DNA from: Ptiloglossa arizonensis
Taxonomy: Eukaryota > Arthropoda > Insecta > Hymenoptera > Colletidae
Direction: 5' to 3'
Assembly (NCBI RefSeq): GCF_051014685.1
Contig: NW_027479037.1
Coordinates: 186,001-250,000 of the forward strand
DNA length: 64,000 bases
Below are positions 15,541-31,500 of this stretch, piece after piece. Each line of letters starts with the position of its first letter. The first letter of the stretch is position 1. The translations under genes and the position numbers were made by a program. Below the pieces are notes generated by a model, which ran no database searches, was not told where the DNA came from, and saw nothing but the letters and a program-made list of their open reading frames with translations.

Positions 15541-17050
15541 TATACGTTATGCGTTATACGTTATACGTTATACGTTATACGTTATGCGTTATACGTTATA
15601 CGTTATACGGTATAGGTTATGCGTTATACGCTATAGGTTATGCGTTATAGGATATACGTCATGCGTTATAGGATATACGTTATACGTTATACGTTATACG
15701 TTATACGTTATACGTTATACGTTATACGTTATACGTTATACGTTATACGTTATACGTTATACGTTATACGTTATACGTTATACGTTATACGTTATACGTT
15801 ATACGTTATACGTTATACGTTATACGTTATACGTTATACGTTATACGTTATACGTTATACGTTATACGTTATACGTTATACGTTATACGTTATACGTTAT
15901 ACGTTATACGTTATACGTTATACGTTATACGTTATACGTTATACGTTATACGTTATACGTTATACGTTATACGTTATACGTTATACGTTATACGTTATAC
16001 GTTATACGTTATACGTTATACGTTATACGTTATACGTTATACGTTATACGTTATACGTTATACGTTATACGTTATACGTTATACGTTATACGTTATACGT
16101 TATACGTTATACGTTATACGTTATACGTTATACGTTATACGTTATACGTTATACGTTATACGTTATACGTTATACGTTATACGTTATACGTTATACGTTA
16201 TACGTTATACGTTATACGTTATACGTTATACGTTATACGTTATACGTTATACGTTATACGTTATACGTTATACGTTATGCGTTATACGTTATACGTTATA
16301 CGTTATACGTTATACGTTATACGTTATACGGTATAGGTTATGCGTTATACGCTATAGGTTATGCGTTATAGGATATACGTCATGCGTTATAGGATATACG
16401 TTATACGTTATACGTTATACGTTATAGGATATACGTTATACGTTATACGTTATACGTTATACGTTATACGTTATACGTTATACGTTATACGTTATACGTT
16501 ATACGTTATACGTTATACGTTATACGTTATACGTTATACGTTATACGTTATACGTTATACGTTATACGTTATACGTTATACGTTATACGTTATACGTTAT
16601 ACGTTATACGTTATACGTTATACGTTATACGTTATACGTTATACGTTATACGTTATACGTTATACGTTATACGTTATACGTTATACGTTATACGTTATAC
16701 GTTATACGTTATACGTTATACGTTATACGTTATACGTTATACGTTATACGTTATACGTTATACGTTATACGTTATACGTTATACGTTATACGTTATACGT
16801 TATACGTTATACGTTATACGTTATACGTTATACGTTATACGTTATACGTTATACGTTATACGTTATACGTTATACGTTATACGTTATACGTTATACGTTA
16901 TACGTTATACGTTATACGTTATACGTTATACGTTATACGTTATACGTTATACGTTATACGTTATACGTTATACGTTATACGTTATACGTTATACGTTATA
17001 CGTTATACGTTATACGTTATACGTTATACGTTATACGTTATACGTTATAC
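15541..17050 (+). repeat. 721-bp higher-order unit: beta module plus a long pure run
   Basis: The beta modules at about 15,610 and 16,330 are 721 bp (103 units) apart, and each is followed by roughly 600 bp of unvaried TTATACG. A related arrangement is at 278-1,010, and another at about 17,983-18,490. Confidence 0.85.
15676..16273 (+). repeat. Long unvaried TTATACG run
   Basis: About 85 consecutive consensus units carry no visible substitution. Comparable pure runs lie at about 381-900, 14,728-15,118, 15,125-15,546, 16,431-17,050, 18,080-18,491 and 39,166-39,552. Such runs alternate with variant-rich modules. Confidence 0.85.
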
Positions 17051-20000
17051 GGTATACGTTATGCGATATACGCTATACGTTATGCGTTATAGGATATACG
17101 TCATGCGTTATAGGATATACGTTATACGTTATACGTTATACGTTATACGTTATACGTTATACGTTATACGTTCTACGTTATACGTTATACGTTGTACGTT
17201 ATACGTTATACGTTATACGTTATACGTTACACGTTATACGTTATGCGTTATACGTTATACGTTATACGTTATACGGTATACGTTATGCGTTATACGCTAT
17301 ACCTTATACGTTATACGTTATACGTTATACGTTTTACGTTATACGTTTTACGTTATACGTCTTAGGTTACACGATACACGTTATACGTTACACGTAATAT
17401 GTAATACGTTGTACGTTTAACGTTATTCGTTATACGTTATACGTTATACGTTATACGTTATACGTTATACGTTATACGTTATACGTTATACGTTATACGT
17501 TATACGTTATACGTTATACGTTATACGTTATACGCTATACGTTATACGCTATACGTTATACGTTATACGTTATAAGTTATACGTTATACGTTATACGTTA
17601 TACGTTATACGTTATACGTTATACGTTATACGTTTTACGTTATACGTTATACGTTATACGTTATACGTTATACGTTATACGTTATACGTTATACGTTATA
17701 CGTTATACGTTATACGTTTTACGTTATACGTTTTACGTTATACGTTATACGTTATACGTTATACGTTATACGTTATACGTTATACGTTATACGTTATACG
17801 TTATACGTTATACGTTATACGTTATACGTTATACGTTATACGTTATACGTTATACGTTATACGTTATACGTTATACGTTATACGTTATACGTTATACGTT
17901 ATACGTTATACGTTATACGTTATACGTTATGCGTTATACGTTATACGTTATACGTTATACGTTATACGTTATACGTTATACGGTATAGGTTATGCGTTAT
18001 ACGCTATAGGTTATGCGTTATAGGATATACGTCATGCGTTATAGGATATACGTTATACGTTATACGTTATACGTTATAGGATATACGTTATACGTTATAC
18101 GTTATACGTTATACGTTATACGTTATACGTTATACGTTATACGTTATACGTTATACGTTATACGTTATACGTTATACGTTATACGTTATACGTTATACGT
18201 TATACGTTATACGTTATACGTTATACGTTATACGTTATACGTTATACGTTATACGTTATACGTTATACGTTATACGTTATACGTTATACGTTATACGTTA
18301 TACGTTATACGTTATACGTTATACGTTATACGTTATACGTTATACGTTATACGTTATACGTTATACGTTATACGTTATACGTTATACGTTATACGTTATA
18401 CGTTATACGTTATACGTTATACGTTATACGTTATACGTTATACGTTATACGTTATACGTTATACGTTATACGTTATACGTTATACGTTATACGGTATACG
18501 TTATGCGATATACGCTATACGTTATGCGTTATAGGATATACGTCATGCGTTATAGGATATACGTTATACGTTATACGTTATACGTTATACGTTATACGTT
18601 ATACGTTATACGTTATACGTTATACGTTACACGTTATACGTTATACGTTATACGTTATACGTTATACGTTATACGTTATACGTTATACGTTATACGTTAT
18701 ACGTTATACGTTATACGTTATACCTTATACATTATACGTCACACGTTATACGTTATACGTTATACGTTATACGTTATACGTTATACGTTATACGTTAAAC
18801 GTTATACGTTATACGTTATACGTTATACGTTATACGTTATACGTTATACGTTATACGTTATACGTTATACGTTATACGTTATACGTTATACGTTATACGT
18901 TATACGTTATACCTTATACATTATACGTCAGACGTTATACGTTATACGTAATACGGTATACGTTATGCGTTATACGTTATACGTTATACGTTATACGTTA
19001 TACGTTATACGTTATACGTTATACGTTATACGTTATACGTTATACGTTATACGTTATACGTTATACGTTATACGTTATACGTTATACGTTATACGTTATA
19101 CGTTATACGTTATACGTTATACGTTATACGTTATACGTTATACGTTATACGTTATACGTTATACGTTATACGTTATACGTTATACCTTATACATTATACG
19201 TCAGACGTTATACGTTATACGTAATACGGTATACGTTATGCGTTATACGCTATACGTTATACGTTATGCGCTATACGTAATACGTTATACGTTATAGGTT
19301 ATACGTTATACGTTATACGTTATACGTCATACGTTATACGTTATAAGTTATACGTTATACGTTATACGTCATACGTTATATGTTATACGTTATACTTTAT
19401 ACGTTATACGTTATACGTTATACGTTATACGTTATACGTTATACGTTATACGTAATACGTTATACGTTATACGTTATACGTTATACGTTATACGTTATAC
19501 GTTATACGTTATACGTTATACGTTATACGTTATACGTTATACGTTATACGTTATACGTTATACGTTATACGTTATTCGTTATACGTTATACGTTATACGT
19601 TATACGTTATACGTTATACGTTATACGTTATACGTCACACGTTATACGTTATACGTTATACGTTATACCTTATACATTATACGTCACACGTTATACGTTA
19701 TACGTAATACGGTATACGTTATGCGTTATACCCTATACGTTATACGATATGCGCTGTACGTAATACGTTATACGTTATAGATTATACGTTATACGTTATA
19801 CGTTATACGTTATACGTTATACGTTATACGTTTTACGTTATACGTTATACGTTATACGCTATACGTTATACGTTATACGTTAAAAGTTATACGTCATACG
19901 TTATACGTTATACGTTATACGTTATACGTTTTACGTTATACGTTATACGTTATACGTTATACGTTATACGTTATACGTTATACGTTATACGTTATACGTT

Positions 20001-22599
20001 ATACGTTATACGTTATACGTAATACGTTATACGATATACGTTATACGTTATACGAAATACGTTATACGTTAGACGTTATACGTAATACGTTATACGTTGT
20101 ACGTTATAGGTCATACCTTATACGTGATACGTCACACGTTATAAGTTATACGTTATACGTTATACGTTATACGTTATACGTAATACGTTATACGTTATAC
20201 GTTATACGTTATTCGTTATACGTTATGCGTTATACGTTATACGTTATACGTTATACGTTATTCGTCATACGTTATACGTTATACGTTATACGTTATACGT
20301 TATACGTTATACGTTATACGTTATACGTTATACGTTATACGTTATACGTTATACGTTATACGTTAAACGTTATACGTTATACGTTATACGTTATACGTTA
20401 TACGTTATACGTTATACGTTATACGTTATACGGTAAACGTTATGCGTTATACGCTATACGTTATGCGGTGTAGGATATACGTCATGCGTTATAGGATATA
20501 CGTCATGCGTTATAGGATATACGTTATACATTATACGTTATACGTTATACGTTATACGTTATACGTTATACGTTATACGTTATACGTTATACGTTATAGG
20601 TCATACCTTATACGTGATACGTCACACGTTGTAAGTTATACGTTATACGTTATACGTTATACGTTATACGTTATACGTAATACGTTATACGTTATACGTT
20701 ATACGTTATACGTTATTCGATATACGTTATACGTTATTCGATATACGTTATACGTTATACGTTATACGTTATACGTTATACGTTATACGTTATACGTTAT
20801 ACGTTATACGTCATACGTTATACGTTATACGTTATACGTTATACGTTATACGTTATACGTTATACGTTATACGTTATACGTTATACGTAATACGTTATAC
20901 GTTATACGTTATTCGTTATACGTTATACGTTATACGTTATACGTTATACGTTATACGTTATACGTTATACGTTATACGTTATACGTTATACGTTATACGT
21001 TATACGTTATACGTTATACGTTATACGTTATACCTTATACATTATACGTCAGACGGTATACGTTATACGTAATACGGTATACGTTATGCGTTATACGCTA
21101 TACGTTATACGTTATGCGCTATACGTAATACGTTATACGTTATAGGTTATACGTTATACGTTATACGTTATACGTTATACGTTATACGTTATACGTTATA
21201 CGTTATAAGTTATACGTTATACGTTATACGTCATACGTTATATGTTATACGTTATACTTTATACGTTATACGTTATACGTTCTACGTTATACGCTATAAG
21301 TTATAGGTCATACCTTATACGTGATACGTCATACGTTATACGTTATACGTTATACGTTATACGTTATACGTTATACGTTATACGTTATACGTTATACGTT
21401 ATACGTTATACGTTATACGTTATACGTTATACGTTATACGTTATACGTTATACGTTATACGTTATACGTTATACGTTATACGTTATACGTTATACGTTAT
21501 TCGTTATACGTTATACGTTATACGTTATACGTTATACGTTATACGTTATACGTTATACGTTATACGTTATACGTTATACGTTATACGTTATACGTTATAC
21601 GTTATACGTTATACGTTATATGTTATACGTTATACGATATACGTTATACGTTATACGTAATACGTTATCGGTTATACGTTACACGTAATACGTTGTACGT
21701 TATACGTTATAGGTCATACCTTATACGTGATACGTCACACGTTATAAGTTATACGTTATACGTTATACGTTATACGTTATACGTAATACGTTATACGTTA
21801 TACGTTATACGTTATACGTAATACGTTATACGTTATACGTTATACGTTATACGTTATACGTTATACGTTATACGTTATACGTTATACGTTATACGTTATA
21901 CGTTATACGTTATACGTTATACGTTATACGCTATACGTTATACGTTATACGTTATACGTTATACGTTATACGTTATACGTTATACGTTATACGTTATACG
22001 TTATACGTTATACGTTATAGGTCATACCTAATACGTGATACGTGATACGTCATACGTTATACGTTATACGTTATACGTTATACGTTATACGTTATACGTT
22101 ATACGTTATACGTTATACGTTATACGTTATACGTTATACGTTATACGTTATACGTTTTACGTTATACGTTATACGTTATACGTTATACGTTATACGTTAT
22201 ACGTTATACGTTATACGTTATACGTTATACGTTATACGTTATACGTTATACGTTATACGTTATACGTTATACGTTATACGTTATACGTTATACGTTATAC
22301 GTTATACGTTATACGTAATACGTTATACGTTATACGTTATACGTTGTACGTAATACGTTATACGTTATACGTTACACGTTATACGTTATACGTTATACGT
22401 TATACGTTATACGTTATACGTTATACGTTATACGTTATACGTTATACCTTATACATTATACGTCAGACGTTATACGTTATACGTAATACGGTATACGTTA
22501 TGCGTTATACGCTATACGTTATACGTTATGCGCTATACGTAATACGTTATACGTTATAGGTTATACGTTATACGTTATACGTTATACGTTATACGTTAT

Positions 22600-25500
22600 A
22601 CGTTATACGTTATACGTTATACGTTATAAGTTATACGTTATACGTTATACGTCATACGTTATATGTTATACGTTATACTTTATACGTTATACGTTATAAG
22701 TTATACGTTATACGCTATAAGTTATAGGTCATACCTTATACGTGATACGTCATACGTTATACGTTATACGTTATACGTTATACGTTATACGTTATACGTT
22801 ATACGTTATACGTTATACGTTATACGTTATACGTTATACGTTATACGTTATACGTTATACGTAATACGTTATACGTTATACATTATACGTTATACGTTAT
22901 ACGTTATACGTTATACGTTATACGTTATACGTTATACGTTATTCGTTATACGTTATGCGTTATACGTTATGCCTTATACGTTATACGTTATTCGTCATAC
23001 GTTATACGTTATACGTTATACGTTATACGTTATACGTTATACGTTATACGTTATACGTTATACGTTATACGTTATACGTCATACGTTAAACGTTATACGT
23101 TATACGTTATACGTTATACGTTATACGTTATACGGTAAACGTTATGCGTTATACGCTATACGTTATGCGGTGTAGGATATACGTCATGCGTTATAGGATA
23201 TACGTCATGCGTTATAGGATATACGTTATACATTATACGTCATACGTTATACGTTATACGTTATACGTTATACGTTATACGTTATACGTTATACGTCATA
23301 CGTTAAACGTTATACGTTATACGTTATACGTTATACGTTATACGTTATACGGTAAACGTTATGCGTTATACGCTATACGTTATGCGGTGTAGGATATACG
23401 TCATGCGTTATAGGATATACGTCATGCGTTATAGGATATACGTTATACATTATACGTTATACGTTATACGTTATACGTTATACGTTATACGTTATACGTT
23501 ATACGTTATACGTTATAGGTCATACCTTATACGTGATACGTCACACGTTATAAGTTATACGTTATACGTTATACGTTATACGTTATACGATATACGTTAT
23601 ACATTATACGTAATACGTAATACGTAATAAGTAATACGTTATACGTTATACGTTATACGTTATACGTTATACGTTATACGTTATACGTTATACGTTATAC
23701 GTCATACGTTATATGTTATACGTTATACTTTATACGTTATACGTTATAAGTTATACGTTATACGCTATAAGTTATAGGTCATACCTTATACGTGATACGT
23801 CATACGTTATACGTTATACGTTATACGTTATACGTTATACGTTATACGTTATACGTTATACGTTATACGTTATACGTTATACGTTATACGTTATACGTTA
23901 TACGTTATACGTTATAAGTTATACGTTATACGTTATACGTCATACGTTATATGTTATACGTTATACTTTATACGTTATACGTTATAAGTTATACGTTATA
24001 CGCTATAAGTTATAGGTCATACCTTATACGTGATACGTCATACGTTATACGTTATACGTTATACGTTATACGTTATACGTTATACGTTATACGTTATACG
24101 TTATACGTTATACGTTATACGTTATACGTTATACGTTATACGTTATACGTTATACGTTATACGTTATACGTTATACGTTATACGTTATACGTTATACGTT
24201 ATACGTTATACGTTATACGTTATACGTTATACGTTATACGTTATACGTTATACGTTATACGTTATACGTTATACGTTATACGTTATACGTTACACGTTAT
24301 ACGTTATACGTTACACGTTATACGTTATACGTTATACGTTATACCTTATACATTATACGTCACACGTTATACGTTATACGTTATACGTTATACGTTACAC
24401 GTTATACGTTATACGTTACACGTTATACGTTATACGTTATACGTTATACCTTATACATTATACGTCACACGTTATACGTTATACGTTATACGTTATACGT
24501 TATACGTTATACGTTATACGTTAAACGTTATACGTTATACGTTATACGTTATACGTTATACGTTATACGTTATACGTTATACGTTATACGTTATACGTTA
24601 TACGTTATACGTTATACGTTATACGTTATACCTTATACATTATACGTCAGACGTTATACGTTATACGTAATACGGTATACGTTATGCGTTATACGTTATA
24701 CGTTATACGTTATACGTTATACGTTATACGTTATACGTTATACGTTATACGTTATACGTTATACGTTATACGTTATACGTTATACGTTATACGTTATACG
24801 TTATACGTTATACGTTATACGTTATACGTTATACGTTATACGTTATACGTTATACGTTATACGTTATACGTTATACGTTATACGTTATACGTTATACGTT
24901 ATACGTTATACGTTATACCTTATACATTATACGTCAGACGTTATACGTTATACGTAATACGGTATACGTTATGCGTTATACGCTATACGTTATACGTTAT
25001 GCGCTATACGTAATACGTTATACGTTATAGGTTATACGTTATACGTTATACGTTATACGTCATACGTTATACGTTATAAGTTATACGTTATACGTTATAC
25101 GTCATACGTTATATGTTATACGTTATACTTTATACGTTATACGTTATACGTTATACGTTACACGTTATACGTTATACGTTATACGTAATACGTTATACGT
25201 TATACGTTATACGTTATACGTTATACGTTATACGTTATACGTTATACGTTATACGTTATACGTTATACGTTATACGTTATACGTTATACGTTATTCGTTA
25301 TACGTTATACGTTATACGTTATACGTTATACGTTATACGTTATACGTTATACGTTACACGTTATACGTTATACGTTATACGTTATACCTTATACATTATA
25401 CGTCACACGTTATACGTTATACGTAATACGGTATACGTTATGCGTTATACGCTATACGTTATACGTTATGCGCTGTACGTAATACGTTATACGTTATAGA

Positions 25501-28500
25501 TTATACGTTATACGTTATACGTTATACGTTATACGTTATACGTTATACGTTTTACGTTATACGTTATACGTTATACGCTATACGTTATACGGTATACGTT
25601 AAAAGTTATACGTCATACGTTATACGTTATACGTTATACGTTATACGTTTTACGTTACACGTTATACGTTATACGTTATACGTTATACGTTATACGTTAT
25701 ACGTTATACGTTATACGTTATACGTTATACGTTATACGTTATACGTAATACGTTATACGATATACGTTATACGTTATACGTAATACGTTATACGTTAGAC
25801 GTTATACGTAATAAGTTATACGTTGTACGTTATAGGTCATACCTTATACGTGATACGTCACACGTTATAAGTTATACGTTATACGTTATACGTTATACGT
25901 TATACGTAATACGTTATACGTTATACGTTATTCGTTATACGTTATGCGTTATACGTTATACGTTATACGTTATACGTTATTCGTCATACGTTATACGTTA
26001 TACGTTATACGTTATACGTTATACGTTATACGTTATACGTTATACGTTATACGTTATACGTTATACGTTATACGTTAAACGTTATACGTTATACGTTATA
26101 CGTTATACGTTATACGTTATACGTTATACGTTATACGTTATACGTTATACGGTAAACGTTATGCGTTATACGCTATACGTTATGCGGTGTAGGATATACG
26201 TCATGCGTTATAGGATATACGTCATGCGTTATAGGATATACGTTATACATTATACGTTATACGTTATACGTTATACGTTATACGTTATACGTTATACGTT
26301 ATACGTTATACGTTATAGGTCATACCTTATACGTGATACGTCACACGTTATAAGTTATACGTTATACGTTATACGTTATACGTTATACGTTATACGTAAT
26401 ACGTTATACGTTATACGTTATACGTTATACGTTATTCGATATACGTTATACGTTATTCGATATACGTTATACGTTATACGTTATACGTTATACGTTATAC
26501 GTTATACGTTATACGTTATACGTTATACGTCATACGTTATACGTTATACGTTATACGTTATACGTTATACGTTATACGTTATACGTTATACGTTATACGT
26601 TATACGTAATACGTTATACGTTATACGTTATACGTTATACGTTATACGTTATACGTTATACGTTATACGTTATACGTTATACGTTATACGTTATACGTTA
26701 TACGTTATACGTTATACGTTATACGTTATACGTTATACGTTATACGTTATACGTTATACGATATACGTTATACGTTATACGTTATACGTTATACGTTATA
26801 CGTTATACGTTATACGTTATACGTTATACGTTATACGTTATAGGTCATACCTTATACGTGATACGTCATACGTTATACGTTATACGTTATACGTTATACG
26901 TTATACGTTATACGTTATACGTTATACGTTATACGTTATACGTTATACGTTATACGTTCTACGTTATGCGTTATACGTTGTACGTTATACGTTATACGTT
27001 ATACGTTATACGTTATACGTTATACGTTATACGTTATACGTTATACGTTATACGTTATACGTCATACGGTATACGTTATGCGTTATACGCTATACGTTAT
27101 ACGTTATACGCTATACGTTATACGTTATACGTTATAAGTTATACGTTATACGTTATACGTTATACGTTATACGTTATACGTTATACGTTATACGTTATAC
27201 GTTATACGTTATACGTTTTACGTTATACGTTTTACGTTATACGTCATAGGTTACACGATACACGTTATACGTTACACGTAATATGTAATACGTTGTACGT
27301 TTAACGTTATTCGTTATACGTTATACGTTATACGTTATACGTTATACGTTATACGTTATACGTTATACGTTATACGTTATACGTTATACGTTATACGTTA
27401 TACGTCATACGTTATACGTTATACGTTATACGTTATACGTTATACGCTATACGTTATACGTTATACGTTATAAGTTATACGTTATACGTTATACGTTATA
27501 CGTTATACGTTATACGTTATACGTTATACGTTTTACGTTATACGTTATACGTTATACGTTATACGTTATACGTTATACGTTATACGTTATACGTTATACG
27601 TTATACGTTATACGTTATACGTTATACGTTATACGTTTTACGTTATACGTTTTACGTTATACGTTATACGTTATACGTTATACGTTATACGTTATACGTT
27701 ATACGTTATACGTTATACGTTATACGTTATACGTTATACGTTATACGTTATACGTTATACGTTATACGTTATTCGTTATACGTTATACGTTATACGTTAT
27801 ACGTTATACGTTATACGTTATACGTTATACGTTATACGTTATACGTTATAGGTCATACCTTATACGTGATACGTCATACGTTATACGTTATACGTTATAC
27901 GTTATACGTTATACGTTATACGTTATACGTTATACGTTATACGTTATACGTTATACGTTTTACGTTATACGTTATACGTTATACGTTATACGTTATACGT
28001 TATACGTTATACGTTATACGTTATACGTTATACGTTATACGTTATACGTTATACGTTATACGTTATACGTTATACGTTATACGTTATACGTTATACGTTA
28101 TACGTTATACGTTATACGTTATACGTTATACGTTATACGTTATACATTATACCTTATACATTATACGTCAGACGTTATACGTTATACGTAATACGGTATA
28201 CGTTATGCGTTATACGCTATACGTTATACGTTATGCGCTATACGTAATACGTTATACGTTATAGGTTATACGTTATACGTTATACGTTATACGTTATACG
28301 TTATACGTTATACGTTATACGTTATACGTTATAAGTTATACGTTATACGTTATACGTCATACGTTATATGTTATACGTTATACTTTATACGTTATACGTT
28401 ATACGTTATACGTTATACGCTATAAGTTATAGGTCATACCTTATACGTGATACGTCATACGTTATACGTTATACGTTATACGTTATACGTTATACGTTAT

Positions 28501-31500
28501 ACGTTATACGTTATACGTTATACGTTATACGTTATACGTTATACGTTATACGTTATACGTCATACGTTATACGTTATACGTTATACGTTATACGTTATAC
28601 GTTATACGTTATACGTTATACGTTATACGTTATACGTTATACGTTATACGTTATACGTTATACGTTATACGTTATACGTTATACGTTATACGTTATACGT
28701 TATACGTTATACGTTATACGTTATACGTTATACGTTATACGTTATACGTTATACGTTATACGTTATACGTTATACGGTATACGTTATGCGATATACGCTA
28801 TACGTTATGCGTTATAGGATATACGTCATGCGTTATAGGATATACGTTATACGTTATACGTTATACGTTATACGTTATACATTATACGTTATACGTTATA
28901 CGTTATACGTTATACGTTATACGTTATACGTTATACGTTATACGTTATACGTTATACGTTATACGTTATACGTTATACGTTATGCGTTATAAGTCATACC
29001 TTATACGTGATACGTCATACGTTATACGTTATACGTTATACGTTATACGTTATACGTTATACGTTATACGTTTTACGTTATACGTTATACGTTATACGTT
29101 ATACGTTATACGTTATACGTTATACGTTATACGTTATACGTTATACGTTATACGTTATACGTTATACGTTATACGTTATACGTTATACGTTATACGTTAT
29201 ACGTTATACGTTATACGTTATACGTTATACGTTATACGTTATAGGTCATACCTTATACGTGATACGTGATACGTCATACGTTATACGTTATACGTTATAC
29301 GTTATACGTTATACGTTATACGTTATACGTTATACGTTATACGTTATACGTTATACGTTATACGTTATACGTTATACGTTATAGGTCATACCTTATACGT
29401 GATACGTGATACGTCATACGTTATACGTTATACGTCATACGTTATACGTTATACGTTATACGTTATACGTTATACGTTATACGTTATACGTTATACGTTA
29501 TACGTTATACGTTATACGTTATACGTTATACGTTATACGTTATACGTTATACGTTATACGTTATACGTTATACGTTATACGTTATACGTTATACGTTATA
29601 CGTTATACGTTATACGTTATACGTTATACGTTATACGTTATACGTTATACGTTATACGTTATACGTTATACGTTATACGTTATACGTTATACGTTATACG
29701 TTATACGTTATACGTTATACGTTATACGTTATACGTTATACGTTATACGGTATACGTTATGCGATATACGCTATACGTTATGCGTTATAGGATATACGTC
29801 ATGCGTTATAGGATATACGTTATACGTTATACGTTATACGTTATACGTTATACATTATACGTTATACGTTATACGTTATACGTTATACGTTATACGTTAT
29901 ACGTTATACGTTATACGTTATACGTTATACGTTATACGTTATACGTTATACGTTATACGTTATGCGTTATAAGTCATACCTTATATGTGATACGTCATAC
30001 GTTATACGTTATACGTTATACGTTATACGTTATACGTTATACGTTATACGTTTTACGTTATACGTTATACGTTATACGTTATACGTTATACGTTATACGT
30101 TATACGTTATACGTTATACGTTATACGTTATACGTTATACGTTATACGTTATACGTTATACCTTATACATTATACGTCAGACGTTATACGTTATACGTAA
30201 TACGGTATACGTTATGCGTTATACGTTATACGTTATACGTTATACGTTATACGTTATACCTTATACATTATACGTCAGACGTTATACGTTATACGTAATA
30301 CGGTATACGTTATGCGTTATACGCTATACGTTATACGTTATGCGCTATACGTAATACGTTATACGTTATAGGTTATACGTTATACGTTATACGTTATACG
30401 TTATACGTTATACGTTATACGTTATACGTTATACGTTATAAGTTATACGTTATACGTTATACGTCATACGTTATATGTTATACGTTATACTTTATACGTT
30501 ATACGTTATAAGTTATACGTTATACGCTATAAGTTATAGGTCATACCTTATACGTGATACGTCATACGTTATACGTTATACGTTATACGTTATACGTTAT
30601 ACGTTATACGTTATACGTTATACGTTATACGTTATACGTTATACGTTATACGTTATACGTTATACGTTATACGTAATACGTTATACGTTATACATTATAC
30701 GTTATACGTTATACGTTATACGTTATACGTTATACGTTATACGTTATACGTTATTCGTTATACGTTATGCGTTATACGTTATGCCTTATACGTTATACGT
30801 TATTCGTCATACGTTATACGTTATACGTTATACGTTATACGTTATACGTTATACGTTATACGTTATACGTTATACGTTATACGTTATACGTCATACGTTA
30901 AACGTTATACGTTATACGTTATACGTTATACGTTATACGTTATACGGTAAACGTTATGCGTTATACGCTATACGTTATGCGGTGTAGGATATACGTCATG
31001 CGTTATAGGATATACGTCATGCGTTATAGGATATACGTTATACATTATACGTTATACGTTATACGTTATACGTTATACGTTATACGTTATACGTTATACG
31101 TTATACGTTATAGGTCATACCTTATACGTGATACGTCACACGTTATAAGTTATACGTTATACGTTATACGTTATACGTTATACGATATACGTTATACATT
31201 ATACGTAATACGTAATACGTAATAAGTAATACGTTATACGTTATACGTTATACGTTATACGTTATACGTTATACGTTATACGTTATACGTTATACGTCAT
31301 ACGTTATATGTTATACGTTATACTTTATACGTTATACGTTATAAGTTATACGTTATACGCTATAAGTTATAGGTCATACCTTATACGTGATACGTCATAC
31401 GTTATACGTTATACGTTATACGTTATACGTTATACGTTATACGTTATACGTTATACGTTATACGTTATACGTTATACGTTATACGTTATACGTTATACGT

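Noticed and set aside
14114..16336. A 740-codon open frame on the + strand, and about 200 similar long frames
   Set aside because: All are the TTATACG unit read in threes. They start at chance ATG/GTG/TTG variants and end where a variant unit such as TTATAGG, TAATACG, TTATAAG or TGATACG creates a stop. There is no non-repetitive protein sequence.
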